A stretch of 64,000 bases of DNA from Cladocopium goreaui (lineage: Eukaryota > Sar > Dinophyceae > Suessiales > Symbiodiniaceae), in contig CAMXCT020000458.1 of assembly GCA_947184155.2 (NCBI GenBank), forward strand, positions 434,001 through 498,000, read 5' to 3'. Positions 1 to 10,937 of this stretch are shown here, one piece after another; within the stretch, counting starts at the first letter, position 1; each line of letters begins with the position of its first letter. The notes beneath the pieces are model-generated. The model did not search any database, had not been told where the DNA came from, and saw nothing but the letters and a program-made list of their open reading frames with translations. The position numbers and the translations under genes are program-made.

Positions 1-474
1 TACAAACACACACATATATATATCAACATATATATATATACAAACACACACACATATATATATAAACATATATATATATAGACATATATATGTTTATATA
101 TATATATACATAAATATATATACAAACACATATATATATATATAAACATATATATATATATAAACATATATATATATACAAACACACACATATATATATA
201 AACATATATATATATATACAAACACACGTATATATATAAACATATATATAAACATATATATATATATAAACATATATATATATAAACATATATATATATA
301 AACATATATATATATAAACATATATATATAAACATATATATATATAGACATATATATAAACATATATATATATACAAACACACATATATATATAAACATA
401 TATATATATTATATATATACATAGACATATATATATATATATAAACATATATATATATACATATATGTATATTT
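1..474. repeat. AT-rich microsatellite (TATATA/AACATA)
   Basis: The stretch is an almost unbroken mix of TATATA runs and AAACA units with no unique sequence. Long ORFs read through it on the minus strand only because the repeat lacks stops in some frames; they encode Tyr/Ile/Val low complexity and are not genes. The repeat runs off the left edge of the window and stops about 55 bases before the first exon candidate. Confidence 0.95.
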
Positions 475-528
475 GCTGGGTTTTTACTCTTCTTGGGGGT
501 TGCCCCCAAAAAAATCCATGACATTCAG

Positions 529-589
529 GTGACTCCTCCTCGCTGGCCGCGGCTTGCACGCACTTGGCGCGGATCTTGGGGGATGAGGC
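529..589 (+). CDS. F-box/JmjC protein, exon candidate 1 (F-box helix)
   Basis: A GC-rich 61-nt island follows a clean acceptor (TTCAG, then G). Read as GT + 19 codons + GC it encodes [19 protein letters not shown], which resembles the second half of an F-box: a Leu/Ala helix with Cys, then a D/E-rich turn before the conserved LWR. It ends at a GC donor (590-591). Joined to the exon at 1792 it gives GDEAPSLWRLPALRR, matching the F-box turn plus LWR. In the plant and animal F-box/JmjC family this unit lies N-terminal to the oxygenase domain and would bind a SKP1-type partner. The gene start lies upstream of the window or upstream of this exon. The minus strand of the same island is also open, so this is homology by eye only. 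Confidence 0.55.
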
Positions 590-616
590 GCGTGTTGACC
601 GTGTTGAGCCGTGGAT

Positions 617-720
617 TACCCTCTGGCAAAGTAACATAGCTATTGAAAATGACCATTTATAGTGGATTTTCCCATTAAAAATGGTGATTTTCCATAGCTA
701 TGTTAGTTTACCAGAGGGTA
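617..720. mobile_element. MITE family 1, copy a
   Basis: The 104-bp unit begins TACCCTCTGGCAAAGTAACAT and ends ATGTTAGTTTACCAGAGGGTA, so its ends are inverted repeats of about 25 bp with a few mismatches. The middle carries two smaller inverted modules around CCATTTATAG and CCATTAAAAATGG. It sits 27 bp downstream of exon candidate 1. At least ten other copies lie in this window. It has no coding capacity and would depend on a transposase in trans. Confidence 0.9.
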
Positions 721-1271
721 TATGATGATTATACACTATGATAAACATGATCATAATCCAAATAATATTAGACTACGATAATCTATTATATAATCATCTG
801 TAATACGACCATAATCCCAATATAATCCCAATATAATCCAAATATAATCCAAATATAATTCAAATACAATACCCCATAAATAGCTATAGTACCCAGGTTC
901 ACATAGCTGTTTATCGAAAGTTGATAGTAGGGGATGTATTGAGAACTACTGTACTCAGGAATAAATAGGGCTTTGTATCCATTGATAAAGGTGAACACTA
1001 GTGGTTAGCAACTGGACATTTCAGGTTGGTGAGTATAATTCGCTCATCATCATCATCATCATCATTTTCTTGATATATCACCTACATAATTCATGCTTCT
1101 ACCCATCAGATGCCATGTGACCGTCCAGCGGATCAGGCTGCCTGGCGCGAGGCTCTCTTGGAGCAACAGCGTCGGGGGAACCAGGGGATTCCATGGGCAA
1201 GTCATGGGACAAGGACCGATAGATGGGCATAAAGTGGACATTTAATTATTGGGAATACTCTGTATCTACCG

Positions 1272-1415
1272 TACCTATCTATCTATCTATCTATCTATCT
1301 CTCTATCTCTCTATCTCTCTATCCCTCTATCCCTCTATCTCTCTATCTCTCTATCTCTATCTCTCTATCTCTATCTCTATCTCTACCTCTATCTCTATCT
1401 CTGTATCTATCTATC

Positions 1416-1446
<31 letters not shown>

Positions 1447-1452
1447 ATCTAT
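1272..1452. repeat. TCTA/TCTC microsatellite
   Basis: About 180 bp of CTAT and CTCT units that grade into CTTT near 1432. The two overlapping plus-strand ORFs here encode only Ser/Leu/Tyr low complexity. Confidence 0.95.
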
Positions 1453-1791
1453 TTCTGCACGGATTGGGATTTTTCCAATCAACGACAAAAGAAGGTAACA
1501 GGGACCCCACAGCCTTCAATGTCCAAATCTCAAATAAAAGGATCCTAGAAGTGTTTAATTTTCAACCCAACTTGGAAAAACAGGGTGGTGCCCTCAAGTT
1601 ATAAGTTGCTCTATAAACCCACAACGATGGATATATTGACATAGTTGCCATAAATCCATTTCTAAATAACAAGATTCATCCAACTTATAAACCAACTTAG
1701 CTGGGATTTTTCTAGACTTAGAGTGCCAAAACCCACTTATAAACAAACAAACACAACTTAGTCGACTTGCACATGGACTCGGCACAGTCAG

Positions 1792-1863
1792 GCCGAGCCT
1801 GTGGCGGCTGCCTGCGCTTCGAAGGTACTTGGCGGCGCAGCTACCTCTGCGTCCATCGGCAAG
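1792..1863 (+). CDS. F-box/JmjC protein, exon candidate 2 (LWR)
   Basis: A 72-nt GC-rich exon follows the acceptor AG at 1790-1791 and ends at a GC donor (1864-1865; AAG|GC). In the phase set by exon 1 it encodes PSLWRLPALRRYLAAQLPLR plus three residues; LWR followed by a basic helix is the F-box C-terminal signature. A second open frame contains GTWRRSYL, which resembles the GSWK/R-T-Y segment that follows the F-box in this family, so the frame choice is not beyond doubt. The phase match with exons 1 and 3 favours LWR. Confidence 0.55.
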
Positions 1864-3108
1864 GCAGGGCCGCCATGGGGAGCAACGTCCCATTTTTTTG
1901 GGACGGAAGAGGGGAGCAACTCTGTTGAATCGTTTCTTTTTGTGTTGTGTTGAATCGCTTTCCCTGCCACATATTTGCGAATAGCTGCAAAAAATCTCAG
2001 ACAATAGATGGGTTTGTTTGGAAATCAGGTACCACTCAATCCTCTGGTTGATGATGGTTTTCCCTTTTCGAATGGTTGTTGGAGTATGGAGTATACCCTG
2101 TTTTGAGACCAACCCATATGCAACTTGATTTTCCACCAACAAAAACTGTTGATTGTTACAGAAAAGAACGACATACATATTCGATTAAAAATCATCATTC
2201 TATGGGCCTAACCAGCTTGCCAGGTATTTATATTTGTAACAGTATTCAACCATCAAGGAATAGAGATGATTTTAAGTCTTGTAGAAATACCAAACAGTGA
2301 TAGATGGTTTATTACCATATGATTCATTCATAACTTAGTCGATTTAACCAATGAATGATACTTTGGATTAGGTCCCAACTTGTGAACGTGGGTTATACTA
2401 GCTGTTCATTGTTGGATATACGGTTTTCACCATTATTTCGCCCATTTGTGCGATGGTTAAATTAAAACCTCTATTGGATTAATTGGTGAAATGAATGAGC
2501 TGGCATCCCCGTTTGGATAGTTAATTGGCACTGCCTTTCAATAGGGATTCAATGATCATTTCACCAATTTATGTGTACCCTCTGGTATTCCAACATAGCT
2601 ATGGAAAATAGATGATTGACCTGTTAAAAAGGTTGGATTTCCAGTTGCAAAGTGTTTGATTCCAGAGGATAATAGACGCTTAACAGTGGATATACGATCG
2701 ATGGTGAAAGGTCTTAAAATAACATCAGACAACAAAAAAACATAATCCATGAACATAATAGTAATCCATATAGCAGTGGATAATAGATGGTCAATGGACT
2801 CTAGCTGGTACTAAGAACGGAACAATCGTAACAATCTTATGATACTGTTGATGGTTGCGAAATCCTGCACCCCCTTGGCTGCTTGAAAGCCTATAAATAA
2901 TGGGATGTTTACCACCTATCAACTGGTGCAAATAACTCCAATAACTATGGTTTGTGGTACTTATAACTATAGTTACTGGGGCTTATAAACCAACTTATAA
3001 CTGAGGGGCACCACATTGTATCAACTGGTGCAGGATTTCTTCCATCAGTAGCAACTGATGGTTATCATTTGACCTATCCATTTGCCTCGACCGACTCGTT
3101 TTTCCGAG
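1864..3108 (+). other. Intron 2 (GC donor)
   Basis: Non-coding, AT-rich sequence. It holds a decayed MITE copy at about 2576-2672 whose ends read TACCCTCTGGTATTCCAACAT and TGATTCCAGAGGATA. Nothing else is recognised. Confidence 0.45.
2576..2672. mobile_element. MITE family 1, copy b (degenerate)
   Basis: The left end TACCCTCTGGTATTCCAACAT and right end GATTCCAGAGGATAA preserve the family ends. The centre is diverged and the right end has lost one G. This is probably an old copy. Confidence 0.7.
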
Positions 3109-3194
3109 GCTGCCCTGGCCGTGGCGCCGCAAAGCCGCGGTGGTCAGCGAGATGGGCTCTGCAGCCTTCGCTGCCGAAAGCGAGCTGGGCAGAG
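3109..3194 (+). CDS. F-box/JmjC protein, exon candidate 3
   Basis: A GC-rich island starts after the acceptor TTTCCGAG (AG at 3107-3108). In the phase carried from exon 2 it encodes LPWPWRRKAAVVSEMGSAAF and continues into an Ala/Glu-rich stretch. WPWRRK would correspond to the Trp-Lys/Arg-rich segment that follows the F-box in F-box/JmjC proteins. I place the end at an AGAG|GC donor (3195-3196), which gives the one-base phase needed by exon 4. A GC donor at 3189 would do the same. All three frames are open, so support comes mainly from phase and context. Confidence 0.42.
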
Positions 3195-3224
3195 GCGGGC
3201 CAAAAAAATGGTGGGCTGGATGGG

Positions 3225-3410
3225 TACCCTCTGGTAAACTAACATAGCTATTGAAAAAAACACCATTAATAAAACATCTATAAATGGAACATCACCATTT
3301 TAATAGGTAAAACATCTATAAATGGAAAATCACCATTTTAATAGGTAAAACATCTATAAATGGATATAAATGGTCCATTTTCCATAGCTATGTTGAATTA
3401 CCAGAGGGTA
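3225..3410. mobile_element. MITE family 1, copy c (internally expanded)
   Basis: The ends are the family TACCCTCTGGTAAACTAACAT and ATGTTGAATTACCAGAGGGTA. The unit is 186 bp instead of about 105 because an internal module of about 40 bp (AACATCTATAAATGG ... CACCATTTTAATAGGT) is repeated about three times in tandem. Confidence 0.9.
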
Positions 3411-3433
3411 GTTTACCCGAGGGGAAACGAAGA

Positions 3434-3499
3434 GTTCGATGTGGAACGCCACTGAAAGATCAGGACACCTTGATAAACTATGGGTTTTCCACATCGAAC
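3434..3499. repeat. 13-bp perfect inverted repeat
   Basis: GTTCGATGTGGAA (3434-3446) is exactly complementary to TTCCACATCGAAC (3487-3499), with a 40-base spacer. Looser outer arms extend to TTTACCC/GGGTAA. It abuts the MITE copy at 3225-3410 and may be a separate small inverted-repeat element. Confidence 0.75.
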
Positions 3500-4183
3500 T
3501 GTTAGTTTACCCCAGGGTAATCAGTTTTTTGCTATAAATGGAAAATAAACATCATCAGCAAAAGATTAATTTGTTGAGTACCAAAGATTGACCATGAGTT
3601 ATGGCAATTTCATGGGGAAAACGATGGTGATGAATTCCATCAAATTTGTTGCTTTGGCAAACAAGAATCAGACAAAACCCAGGTTTTTTGGGTTTTGTCG
3701 TGATGGGCCATGAATTTCAAGAGACCATGCCGCACCCCATTTAGCATAATTCACCCAATTCTACCATTGGTGTGTGTGTGTGTTAAAAACAATACCTTGG
3801 GTTATCGGGATGTACCACCTATAACGTGATAAGTACAACAGTAAAGAATGCCATCGTCGTTTTTGCCGAGGAGTCATCAACCTTACCATACCTTACCTGG
3901 TTGGCGATCATCCAAGTGGAGAGGAAAATCCATGAGCTTCCCTATAACTTATGACTTTTGATGTAACAATGTTCTGTTACTGCCAGCAACAAATGGGTTT
4001 TATTTGATCGGTTCTGAACTGGTGGTTAGCACCTGGAAACGCTTTTTGCTTGTAATCCCGTCCCCCCTATCTGAAAAACACCTCCTCAAGTCCCGATGTC
4101 GATTTCATCCATTGCATCTCCACCTTGATGTCTGGCTGTTCAATATTGACAGGAATTGACGCGGGATGAATTCACCATTTCAG

Positions 4184-4287
4184 GGATCAGCTGCTCCCCA
4201 TATGACTCAACAGAGGTCTTGCAGCGTCGCAAGTGGCTGGAGGGTGAGGTGCCCATCCTTTCTCCAGAGAAGCCCTACTTGTTAGAT
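4184..4287 (+). CDS. F-box/JmjC protein, exon candidate 4 (entry to JmjC)
   Basis: The acceptor CATTTCAG is followed by GG and an open frame encoding ISCSPYDSTEVLQRRKWLEG, then EVPILSPEKPYLLD. If the exon ends at the GC donor 4288-4289 (GAT|GC), joining to the next exon gives EKPYLLDALLPQYFAAWPG, the shape expected at the start of a JmjC domain (K-P-hydrophobic ... W-P). The frame stays open to 4401, so a GT donor at 4294 (AAG|GT) would also keep phase 0 and add two residues. The other two frames are less protein-like. Confidence 0.5.
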
Positions 4288-6129
4288 GCCAAGGTCAGGG
4301 CCATGTTCGACTGGAAGAGTCGGTTGGATGACCTTTTTTTGCGGTCAAAAGCGATGAACTTCATCCCCCATATTTTTGTGGATGAAGATTACCGGCTCTG
4401 AAAATTTGTGAACTACAGAATATTCGGATTTTCGGGTTTTGACCCATAGCCATAGACAGTATATGCTTCTATTTTAGGGATTCTATGAGTATGGATGATC
4501 ATAGTCCATATGAATTCCCATGCCCATGATATCCCGTGATATCTCTTGATGTGTTCCACTGCAAGAGATCGGCGCAGGTGGCCACTCTGACTCTGTTGCT
4601 GGTACTATGATGATTATTCTCATCATTATATTATCATCATTATAACATGACTACATTATACTATAATGTATATTTATATATGTATATATATATATATATA
4701 TTGTCTTATATCACAGTTTTGGATGCGATATCACAAGATGTCACGGGGTATCATGGGATATACCGTGAAATTCATGCATATCCACCAAATACAGGAACAT
4801 GTTGATACACCAAAACTGGCCGATAATCCCCATATTATCCCGATGATGTTCAATATTTGCCATTTGCATGTAGATTTCACAAAATGACCTATGCACTTGC
4901 TTTGAGCATCCACAACTTCGTAGTTAATCCCACTATATATCCCCATTAGATATACCTATACCATTAGCAGTATTATATATATATATGCATCCTCATTCGA
5001 TATACTATTATTATTAGTCCCACTTAAAACCATAATATTTCATCATGTATCAGTTCGAATATAATGAATTGGTTTATAAGCCCCATTAACTAGTTCGATG
5101 TATGTATCATAAACCCTGACCCAGTGAAATTGGAGTTATTTTTACCAACTTAGCGATTCCGAACTGGGGCACTACTTTGTGTTAACCAATAAAGCCATCA
5201 TAAAATCACCATAGAATCACCATATAATCACCAGTTTGGAGGTTTCCTAAAATGGTGGTACCCCCAATAATCCAAGTCATGGATGTCCATTTTAACATTG
5301 AAAAATACGGTGACTTGGGGATCCAAAGCATTTTATTCCTCAAGCCAGCATTTATATTAATCCCAATGAAGAATGGATATGATGGATATAACTATATATA
5401 TAGATACATATATATATATATATAACTATATATATAGATACATATATATATATGTATATATATATAATCTCACAATACTGCCCATTTATTTATTCTCATT
5501 ATAATCCCCCTATAATGGTTTATAATCCCCAGAAATGGATTATATATTCCCATGATGCTCCCCATTGGAAGCGCCTGAAGAGCCTGAATGGGCCTATGCC
5601 GTCTGAAAAAATGGTCGCAAGTTGTGGAAGATCCCCATTTTTTTTTTGGGATGACATGGCTTATAGATGAATTACAAACCAAGAAGATCGGTGGATTATA
5701 ATGATTAAAATTATACATGGCTTACTAAGTGATTTTTTTCACTTCGAAGTTATACCCATATAACAGTGAACTACAGTGAACATGTGAACAGTGAACTTAT
5801 ATATGGCTTATCATTGTCACTCTATATTCTCCGCTTATCATCATTATTACTCTGTATGGCTTAATATCAATATTATCATTAATCTATATTAATATTATGA
5901 ACTAAAGAAGCCGAATGGGGCCATTTATAAACCAGTGATACTATTCAATGGCGACTAATTAAATTATCAGCAACTAAGATAACTATTAACAAATAGATAT
6001 TATTAATCACCAGTGAATAGTGATAACTATGAAAATAAAAGTTCACGCCCTATTATTCATCACTGGTTATTAATAACTATTCACAGGTACATCATCAATT
6101 TTAGTAACATTATTAATAATTATGATCAG

Positions 6130-6290
6130 TTTATTAATCACTATTAATCACTATTAATCTCTATTTATCACGATTAATCACTATTAATCACGATTAATCA
6201 CTATTAATCACTATTAATCACTATTGATCACTATTAATCACTATTGATCACCATTAATCACTATGAATCACTATTAACTTTGATTATAAG
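6130..6290. repeat. CTATTAATCA tandem repeat
   Basis: About fifteen imperfect copies of a 10-11-bp CTATTAATCA unit, some with TTGATCA or CGATTAATCA variants. It is intronic. Confidence 0.85.
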
Positions 6291-6594
6291 CTCACTATTC
6301 ACAGAAAGGCGGATAACAGATATTTATCACTCTCTGGCGAGCTGTTTAACAACTATTGGGGGATTTATATCATATCATTAATCCCACTATATATGACATA
6401 AATCCCCCATTCGTTATTAATCACTGGTGATATATCATATCACTGGTGAGCTGATTTATACAATATATCAGCAATATAGAGATATTAATATGTTATTACA
6501 ACTCATTATTAACTATCAATCCCTATGAATCACTATTGATTCTTATTATATATCATTATCAATCCGTATTAATCGCTGTTAATCCCTATATGAA

Positions 6595-6698
6595 CCTGGT
6601 TGGTGGTTTCAAACTTTTTATCATCTTTTTATACACAGGATGTCATCCTTCCCATTGACTTTCATATTTTTCAAGATGGTTCAAACCACCAACCAGAT
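6595..6698. mobile_element. MITE family 2, copy a
   Basis: The ends CTGGTTGGTGGTTTCAAAC and TTCAAACCACCAACCAG are inverted repeats of about 18 bp. The middle includes GACTTTCATATTTTTCA, a stretch also found in the related copy at 48478-48566. The element is non-coding. Confidence 0.8.
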
Positions 6699-6859
6699 AT
6701 AAATCAAGATATATAAATCAACATAAATCCACATAACTCCATATAAACCCATAATAAATCAGATAATAAATCATATAATAAATCAGATAATAAATCATAT
6801 AGTAAATCAGATAATGATTAATCACCAGTGAACTTTCCTCCCACTTTTTCTTCGGCCAG

Positions 6860-6970
6860 GCGCTGCTGCCGCAGTACTTCGCCGCGTGGCCGGGCGCTTG
6901 GCAGCTGCCAAGGCTGCGGCGACGCTTCGCGCGGCGGCGTTTCAGCGTGGCGCTGCCGGGTGCCGGGGAG
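6860..6970 (+). CDS. JmjC protein, exon 5 (WP motif)
   Basis: A very GC-rich exon follows a clean acceptor (CGGCCAG, then GCG). In phase 0 it encodes ALLPQYFAAWPGAWQLPRL followed by an Arg-rich helix and FSVALPGAGE. The W-P followed by W and L-x3-F corresponds to the N-terminal part of JmjC domains, where a helix follows the 'K-P-V-L-L ... W-P-A' strand and turn. I place the end at a GAG|GC donor (6971-6972), which keeps phase 0 into exon 6. A GGT|GC donor nine bases upstream is the alternative. Confidence 0.78.
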
Positions 6971-8369
6971 GCGGGAAGGTGGGGAGATCATGCGTGAATA
7001 GTGGGTGAATAGTGGGTGAATGTTGGTTAATAGTGAGTGAATGTTGCTTAGTGATGGTTGATAGTTCATGATGTTTAATCTTGGGTGAATAGTGGGTTGA
7101 TAATGGTTCATGAAGGTTAGTTGATAGTGAATGATGCTTAAGACTGGTTGTTCATAGGAACTTTCCATGGAAATTGAACCTCCATAAGTTGGGATAAGAC
7201 CCCAAGAGTTATGGCAGTTATGGTAAGTTTAGTTAGTAGTTAGTACCCTCTTAAAGACCCGGTGCCCTGCATTGGATTTACTCATTTTCGGGCATCCCAC
7301 GAAAATCATTTTCATGAAATACATTTACAATCCCACTAATGCATCCCCTAATTAATACATTTTCAAGGGTGCCCCCCATTAAAATTTTGGGCATCTTGAA
7401 AGTGTATCAATTAGGGGATTGGAAGATATCCCCACGAAAGGTGGTGCCCCCCAGCTATAAATGTCATAAGTTGGTGTGTTAAACCATCGGACTATAGTTA
7501 TAATCAACCCTTAAACCCAAACCCTAGCTAATCTAGTTGTAAACCAACTTAGCGATCTATGGGGCACCAGCTTGTGGGGATAAATCATTAGAAATGGGAT
7601 TAACATAGATTAACTGGATAAGACTTCATTTTTGTGGGGAGAAAAAGAGAGAACACTTTTTGAACAGGTTTTCTGCAAACACATGCAAAGCCCACGTGTG
7701 CCCACGTGTGCCCACCACAGATTCCGCATATCCTTCGACATGCTCAAATCCTTGCGTAGAGCTAGCGTTGCTTTGATAAAACCCTGAACCCCTACTGTAC
7801 TGTAAGCCCTGAAATCCCAACAACCTAAGCCCTAAAACCCTAGATCCTGAAAGCCTAAAGTGTTTTCGTTCATCCTCTGGTGACAAGTAAATTGTTTGGG
7901 TACGGTATTTGGAAGTGGTCGAACACAGGAAAGCCGGTGCGAAGAGGTTGAATTGACCCTTCCATTTTATGGGGATTTTACTTGAATCACGTATATTTTT
8001 CTGGGGTTGCTACAAACTGGAAGAAATATGCAAGTGGGGTTAACTGATGGCAATTTACCTGTTTGGAACCTGGGATGGATTTTTTTCCCACGGAATGCCA
8101 ATGTTTTTTTGTGAAAACCCAATGTTTGTCAGTGAAACCAGATGTGTTTTTGCAAAATCCTGATTTGTAGTTGCCATACAAGGGCCGTGTTTGTTTCTCA
8201 AGTCCAATTTTGCCAACGGTTGGATATCCACTTTTCACAGACAGCTCGCACCATTTTATAGCTACACGTTTGTTACGGTTACACGGTTACACGTTTGTTA
8301 CGTTGAATCCGCCACTTTCGTGAAAAACGTGTTCTCCATGTTTGTTACTGAGTTATCAACAAGTTCAAC

Positions 8370-8473
8370 TACCCTCTGGTAGTTTAACATAGCTATTGAA
8401 AATGACCATTTATAGTGGATTTTCCCATTAAAAATTGTGATTTTCCATAGTTATGATAGTTTACCAGAGGGTA
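8370..8473. mobile_element. MITE family 1, copy d
   Basis: The ends are TACCCTCTGGTAGTTTAACAT and TAGTTTACCAGAGGGTA. The interior is almost the same as copy a at 617-720, including TATAGTGGATTTTCCCATTA, so the two copies share a recent source. Confidence 0.92.
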
Positions 8474-8858
8474 ATCATGCAAAGAGTCCATGTGGGTTAA
8501 CTATCTGCATTTCTTGGGAAACCCATGTTGTGTAAAAATTTCTCTTGCATGCAATACTACCTGGTGAACTGATATTTCTACTGACAACTCCCCCCTTGAA
8601 CATTTTATAGTAATATAGCCATATGTTCATGTATTATATCTCCATTGTGTCTCCCATTATATATATACACATCATCCTGAGAATATATGCCACGTATCCT
8701 AATTATGGTTTCTTAATGTCCCCCACATATTTGTCCATGTGGATGAAAAAAACACAACGAGAGAAGCCTTTGGCGGTGCTGGAATGTCTGGGATTGGGGG
8801 GTAACCATCCCTAAATGGCCGAACAGACTCAGCCGCTTTGTGTGGTTTCTTTTCAGTA

Positions 8859-8965
8859 TACCATCTGGCTATGACTAACAGTTCGCCATGGAAAATCACC
8901 ATGCTATTAATAGGTAAACCATCTATAAATGGGCCATCTATACCATGTTAAATAACCAGAGGGTA
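8859..8965. mobile_element. MITE family 1, copy e
   Basis: A variant copy with the left end TACCATCTGGCTATGACTAAC and the right end ATGTTAAATAACCAGAGGGTA. The interior TAATAGGTAAACCATCTAT is shared with the copy at 44873-44977. Confidence 0.8.
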
Positions 8966-9509
8966 ATTATGTAGATACCATTAGATACCCATAAGTCCCA
9001 AAATTAATGCACATGAGTCCCATTTCCACTATATAATATGACCATTTAAAATGCCTTTAGATTCCAAGTATATCCTTGGTTTTATTCCATTATGGCTATT
9101 TGGCTGTGGCTCAAAATTATTGAGCTCCATTTTTGCATGATTAAATTGGTTCAAAATGTGTCCGGTATGTGGTACCTCCATTGTGAGTCAGATGGTTTGG
9201 TGAAAAACCCCTAGATGCTTCCAAATATCTCCAAATCCCCGAAACAACCTCTGGTTTCTGGGGGGTTGTAAACTGAAAAATCAGAACCGGGGGCTGGGAG
9301 GAAAAAAACACATGAAATCTGTATGGTTTTCCCACTATTTTCACATAACAAATCTCCATGATCTCCCATGAAATCACCACGAAATCCACCATTTTTGGTG
9401 AAAATCACTGAATCACCTGGTGAAAATCACCTGTTTCTTGTAGCTTTTCCCATGGATATTCCCATTTCCTGCTGGATTTTTCCCATGAACAGTCCCCTGC
9501 CCCGCGCAG

Positions 9510-9604
9510 GTCTTCCGCATGGAGCTGTGCCACTTCCTCCGCTACGCCTCAAGCGGCGCGGGCGCGGGCGACGCGCTGCCGCCCCGCTGGGATGCTGAGC
9601 CCTT
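9510..9604 (+). CDS. JmjC protein, exon 6 (ends inside PLYLFD)
   Basis: The 95-nt exon follows the acceptor CCGCGCAG. It encodes VFRMELCHFLRYASSGAGAG and ends ...RWDAEP plus TT. The R-M-x-L-x2-F-L-x-Y segment is typical of JmjC domains just before their D-x-x-PLYLFD motif. The donor is GC (9605-9606). Joining TT to the G that opens exon 7 rebuilds Leu and continues directly as YLFDPLPP, so the motif EPLYLFD is restored exactly. That seamless rebuild is the strongest evidence for this gene model and for the size of intron 6. Confidence 0.88.
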
Positions 9605-10368
9605 GCCGCGTGGCGTGAGAAATGGGATGCAGTGGGTAAAACAATATGGAAAAACTATGGAAAACTATGGAGGGGAAAACTTTTTCTGGGACAAGGGAGG
9701 AAAATTGATGAAAATGGACTGTTTTCTGATGTTTGCTGCTTACTCTTCGTCAGTGAAAGCCTCATCATTGTCAAAGATCTGAAGTGGTGAAATAATCATC
9801 CCTGGTACACCAGCGGTTTAAATCCCCAAAAACTAGACTCAAAAGGCTCCTCATCATAAACTCAAAAAACGAACAAAACATAGCAAAGATATGGTTTAAA
9901 TGTTCATCAACACGATCTTGGCTGGGCATTCTTTAAAGCCTATGGAGTCAAGCATCATGCTAGCACAAACTTTTGACTGAAGCTGCTAAATATGTGGCAT
10001 GCCAACTATACACTTGAATATTTCTTTGCTGCAATAAAATGTACCAGTCCAGCCACTGTGAGCCCAGAAGAAAACAAACGTAAGTCATTGCATGGTCATT
10101 ACATGGTCACTTCTGCTTATGCAAAGTGTTCTGCCCAATGTGGTGCAGGCTGTGGTTCACAAGCTGTTTGTGCTTTCAACATGTGTGCTTTCATTTCACC
10201 TGACCGACCCATACTAATATTTCCCATTACCCTCCAGTAAACTAACATGGCTATGGAAAATCACCATGTTTCATAGGTATATAAACTATAAATGGCAATT
10301 TTCAATAGCTATTTTGACATAACCAGAGGGTAGATGGCAATGTTCTAGGTATCACGGGAGCCTTTGTG
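9605..10368. other. Intron 6, 5' stretch
   Basis: Apart from the MITE at 10228-10332 I see no gene, RNA or repeat here. The short plus-strand ORF at 9992-10240 has no recognisable domain. Confidence 0.5.
10228..10332. mobile_element. MITE family 1, copy f
   Basis: Ends TACCCTCCAGTAAACTAACAT and TTTTGACATAACCAGAGGGTA. The right end carries the same TTTTGACATAACC variant as the copy at 39855-39961. Confidence 0.85.
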
Positions 10369-10385
10369 CTCAAGAGTTTTTTCAG

Positions 10386-10443
10386 CTCCGATCTCCTGTG
10401 AATCTCCTCAATGGGCTGCGGTGCGAGTGCCACCAGTGCCAAG
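10386..10443 (+). pseudogene. Exon-like Cys motif, copy A
   Basis: After TTTTTCAG an open frame encodes LRSPVNLLNGLRCECHQCQ and ends at AAG|GT. Copy B (24374-24443) encodes a longer version ending LLRNGLRCECDECQ. The two differ by one in-frame 3-base indel and several substitutions, which suggests they once were coding. C-x-C-x2-C after a hydrophobic helix recalls the post-SET Cys cluster of SMYD-type SET proteins, but this is one short motif and no SET domain is visible. It lies inside the JmjC intron on the same strand. Confidence 0.3.
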
Positions 10444-10828
10444 GTACGACTGGGCAGAGCTGTTTTGTTGGCCATTAACCTCCACCAGGGATGGAGGTTT
10501 CACTCAAAATGGTGATTTTTCACTAAAAAATGGTGATTTTCCACTAAAAATGGTGAATTGACCAAGAAAGATGGTGGATTTTTCAGTAACTTGCGAGGTT
10601 ACAATGCCTTGTTCCTGAAAAATGGAATTGACTCGGGCTGTTGCGGCTTTTTCTAGTGATGAATGAGTGTCAAGACATAGCAATCTTCTGAAACATCAGC
10701 TACCAACCCCCAAAAAAGTGGCTTTAGGCACAGCCTCCCGCACTGATGATGATGCCTGCGGTTGTGCTGCTAGCATCTACCAGGTATAGATCGGCAGAAC
10801 AGGCTCCAGCCAAGATCGGCATTCTATA

Positions 10829-10937
10829 TACCCTCTGGTTATTTAACATAGCCATGGTATAGATGACCCATTTATAGATGGTTTACCTATTAATAGCATG
10901 GTGATTTTCCATGGCTATGTTAAATAACCAGATGGTA
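10829..10937. mobile_element. MITE family 1, copy g
   Basis: Ends TACCCTCTGGTTATTTAACAT and ATGTTAAATAACCAGATGGTA, almost perfect over about 22 bp. It is absent from the collinear position in copy B (about 24640), so it either inserted after the duplication or was lost there. Confidence 0.9.

Larger units (their letters stand above)
590..1791 (+). other. Intron 1 (GC donor)
   Basis: AT-rich non-coding sequence between exon candidates 1 and 2. It holds a MITE at 617-720, a short ATC run near 1047-1064 and a TCTA microsatellite at 1272-1452. I see no gene or RNA in the rest. Confidence 0.5.
3195..4183 (+). other. Intron 3 with MITE and inverted repeat
   Basis: The intron holds the expanded MITE at 3225-3410, an inverted repeat at 3434-3499 and otherwise featureless AT-rich sequence. 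I see no RNA gene or further exon. Confidence 0.42.
4288..6859 (+). other. Intron 4
   Basis: AT-rich, with TATATA runs near 4666-4702, 4974-4986 and 5393-5466. A short-period ATTAATCACT repeat lies at about 6130-6290 and a second type of MITE at 6595-6698. I found no exon between 4288 and 6859; the reading phase does not require one. Confidence 0.5.
6971..9509 (+). other. Intron 5
   Basis: Non-coding. It contains MITE copies at 8370-8473 and 8859-8965, plus AT-rich text with diverged CCCTAAA-like words near 7808-7850 that are too irregular to be telomeric. Nothing else is recognised. Confidence 0.6.

Noticed and set aside
23-637. Minus-strand ORF of 204 codons
   Set aside because: It is mostly Tyr/Ile/Val low complexity from the AT microsatellite; the only complex part overlaps the plus-strand exon candidate.
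1798-1890. Alternative frame with GTWRRSYLCV in exon candidate 2
   Set aside because: Attractive match to the family, but the phase from exon 1 and the LWR motif favour the other frame; kept only as a caveat.
6857-6880. Hairpin motif GGCGCTGCTGCCGC outside the retrotransposon
   Set aside because: Superficially like the recurring motif but it is ordinary GC-rich exon sequence without the matching right arm.
7800-7860. Telomere-like CCCTAAA/CCCTAG words
   Set aside because: Too irregular and too few to be telomeric or an interstitial telomere array.
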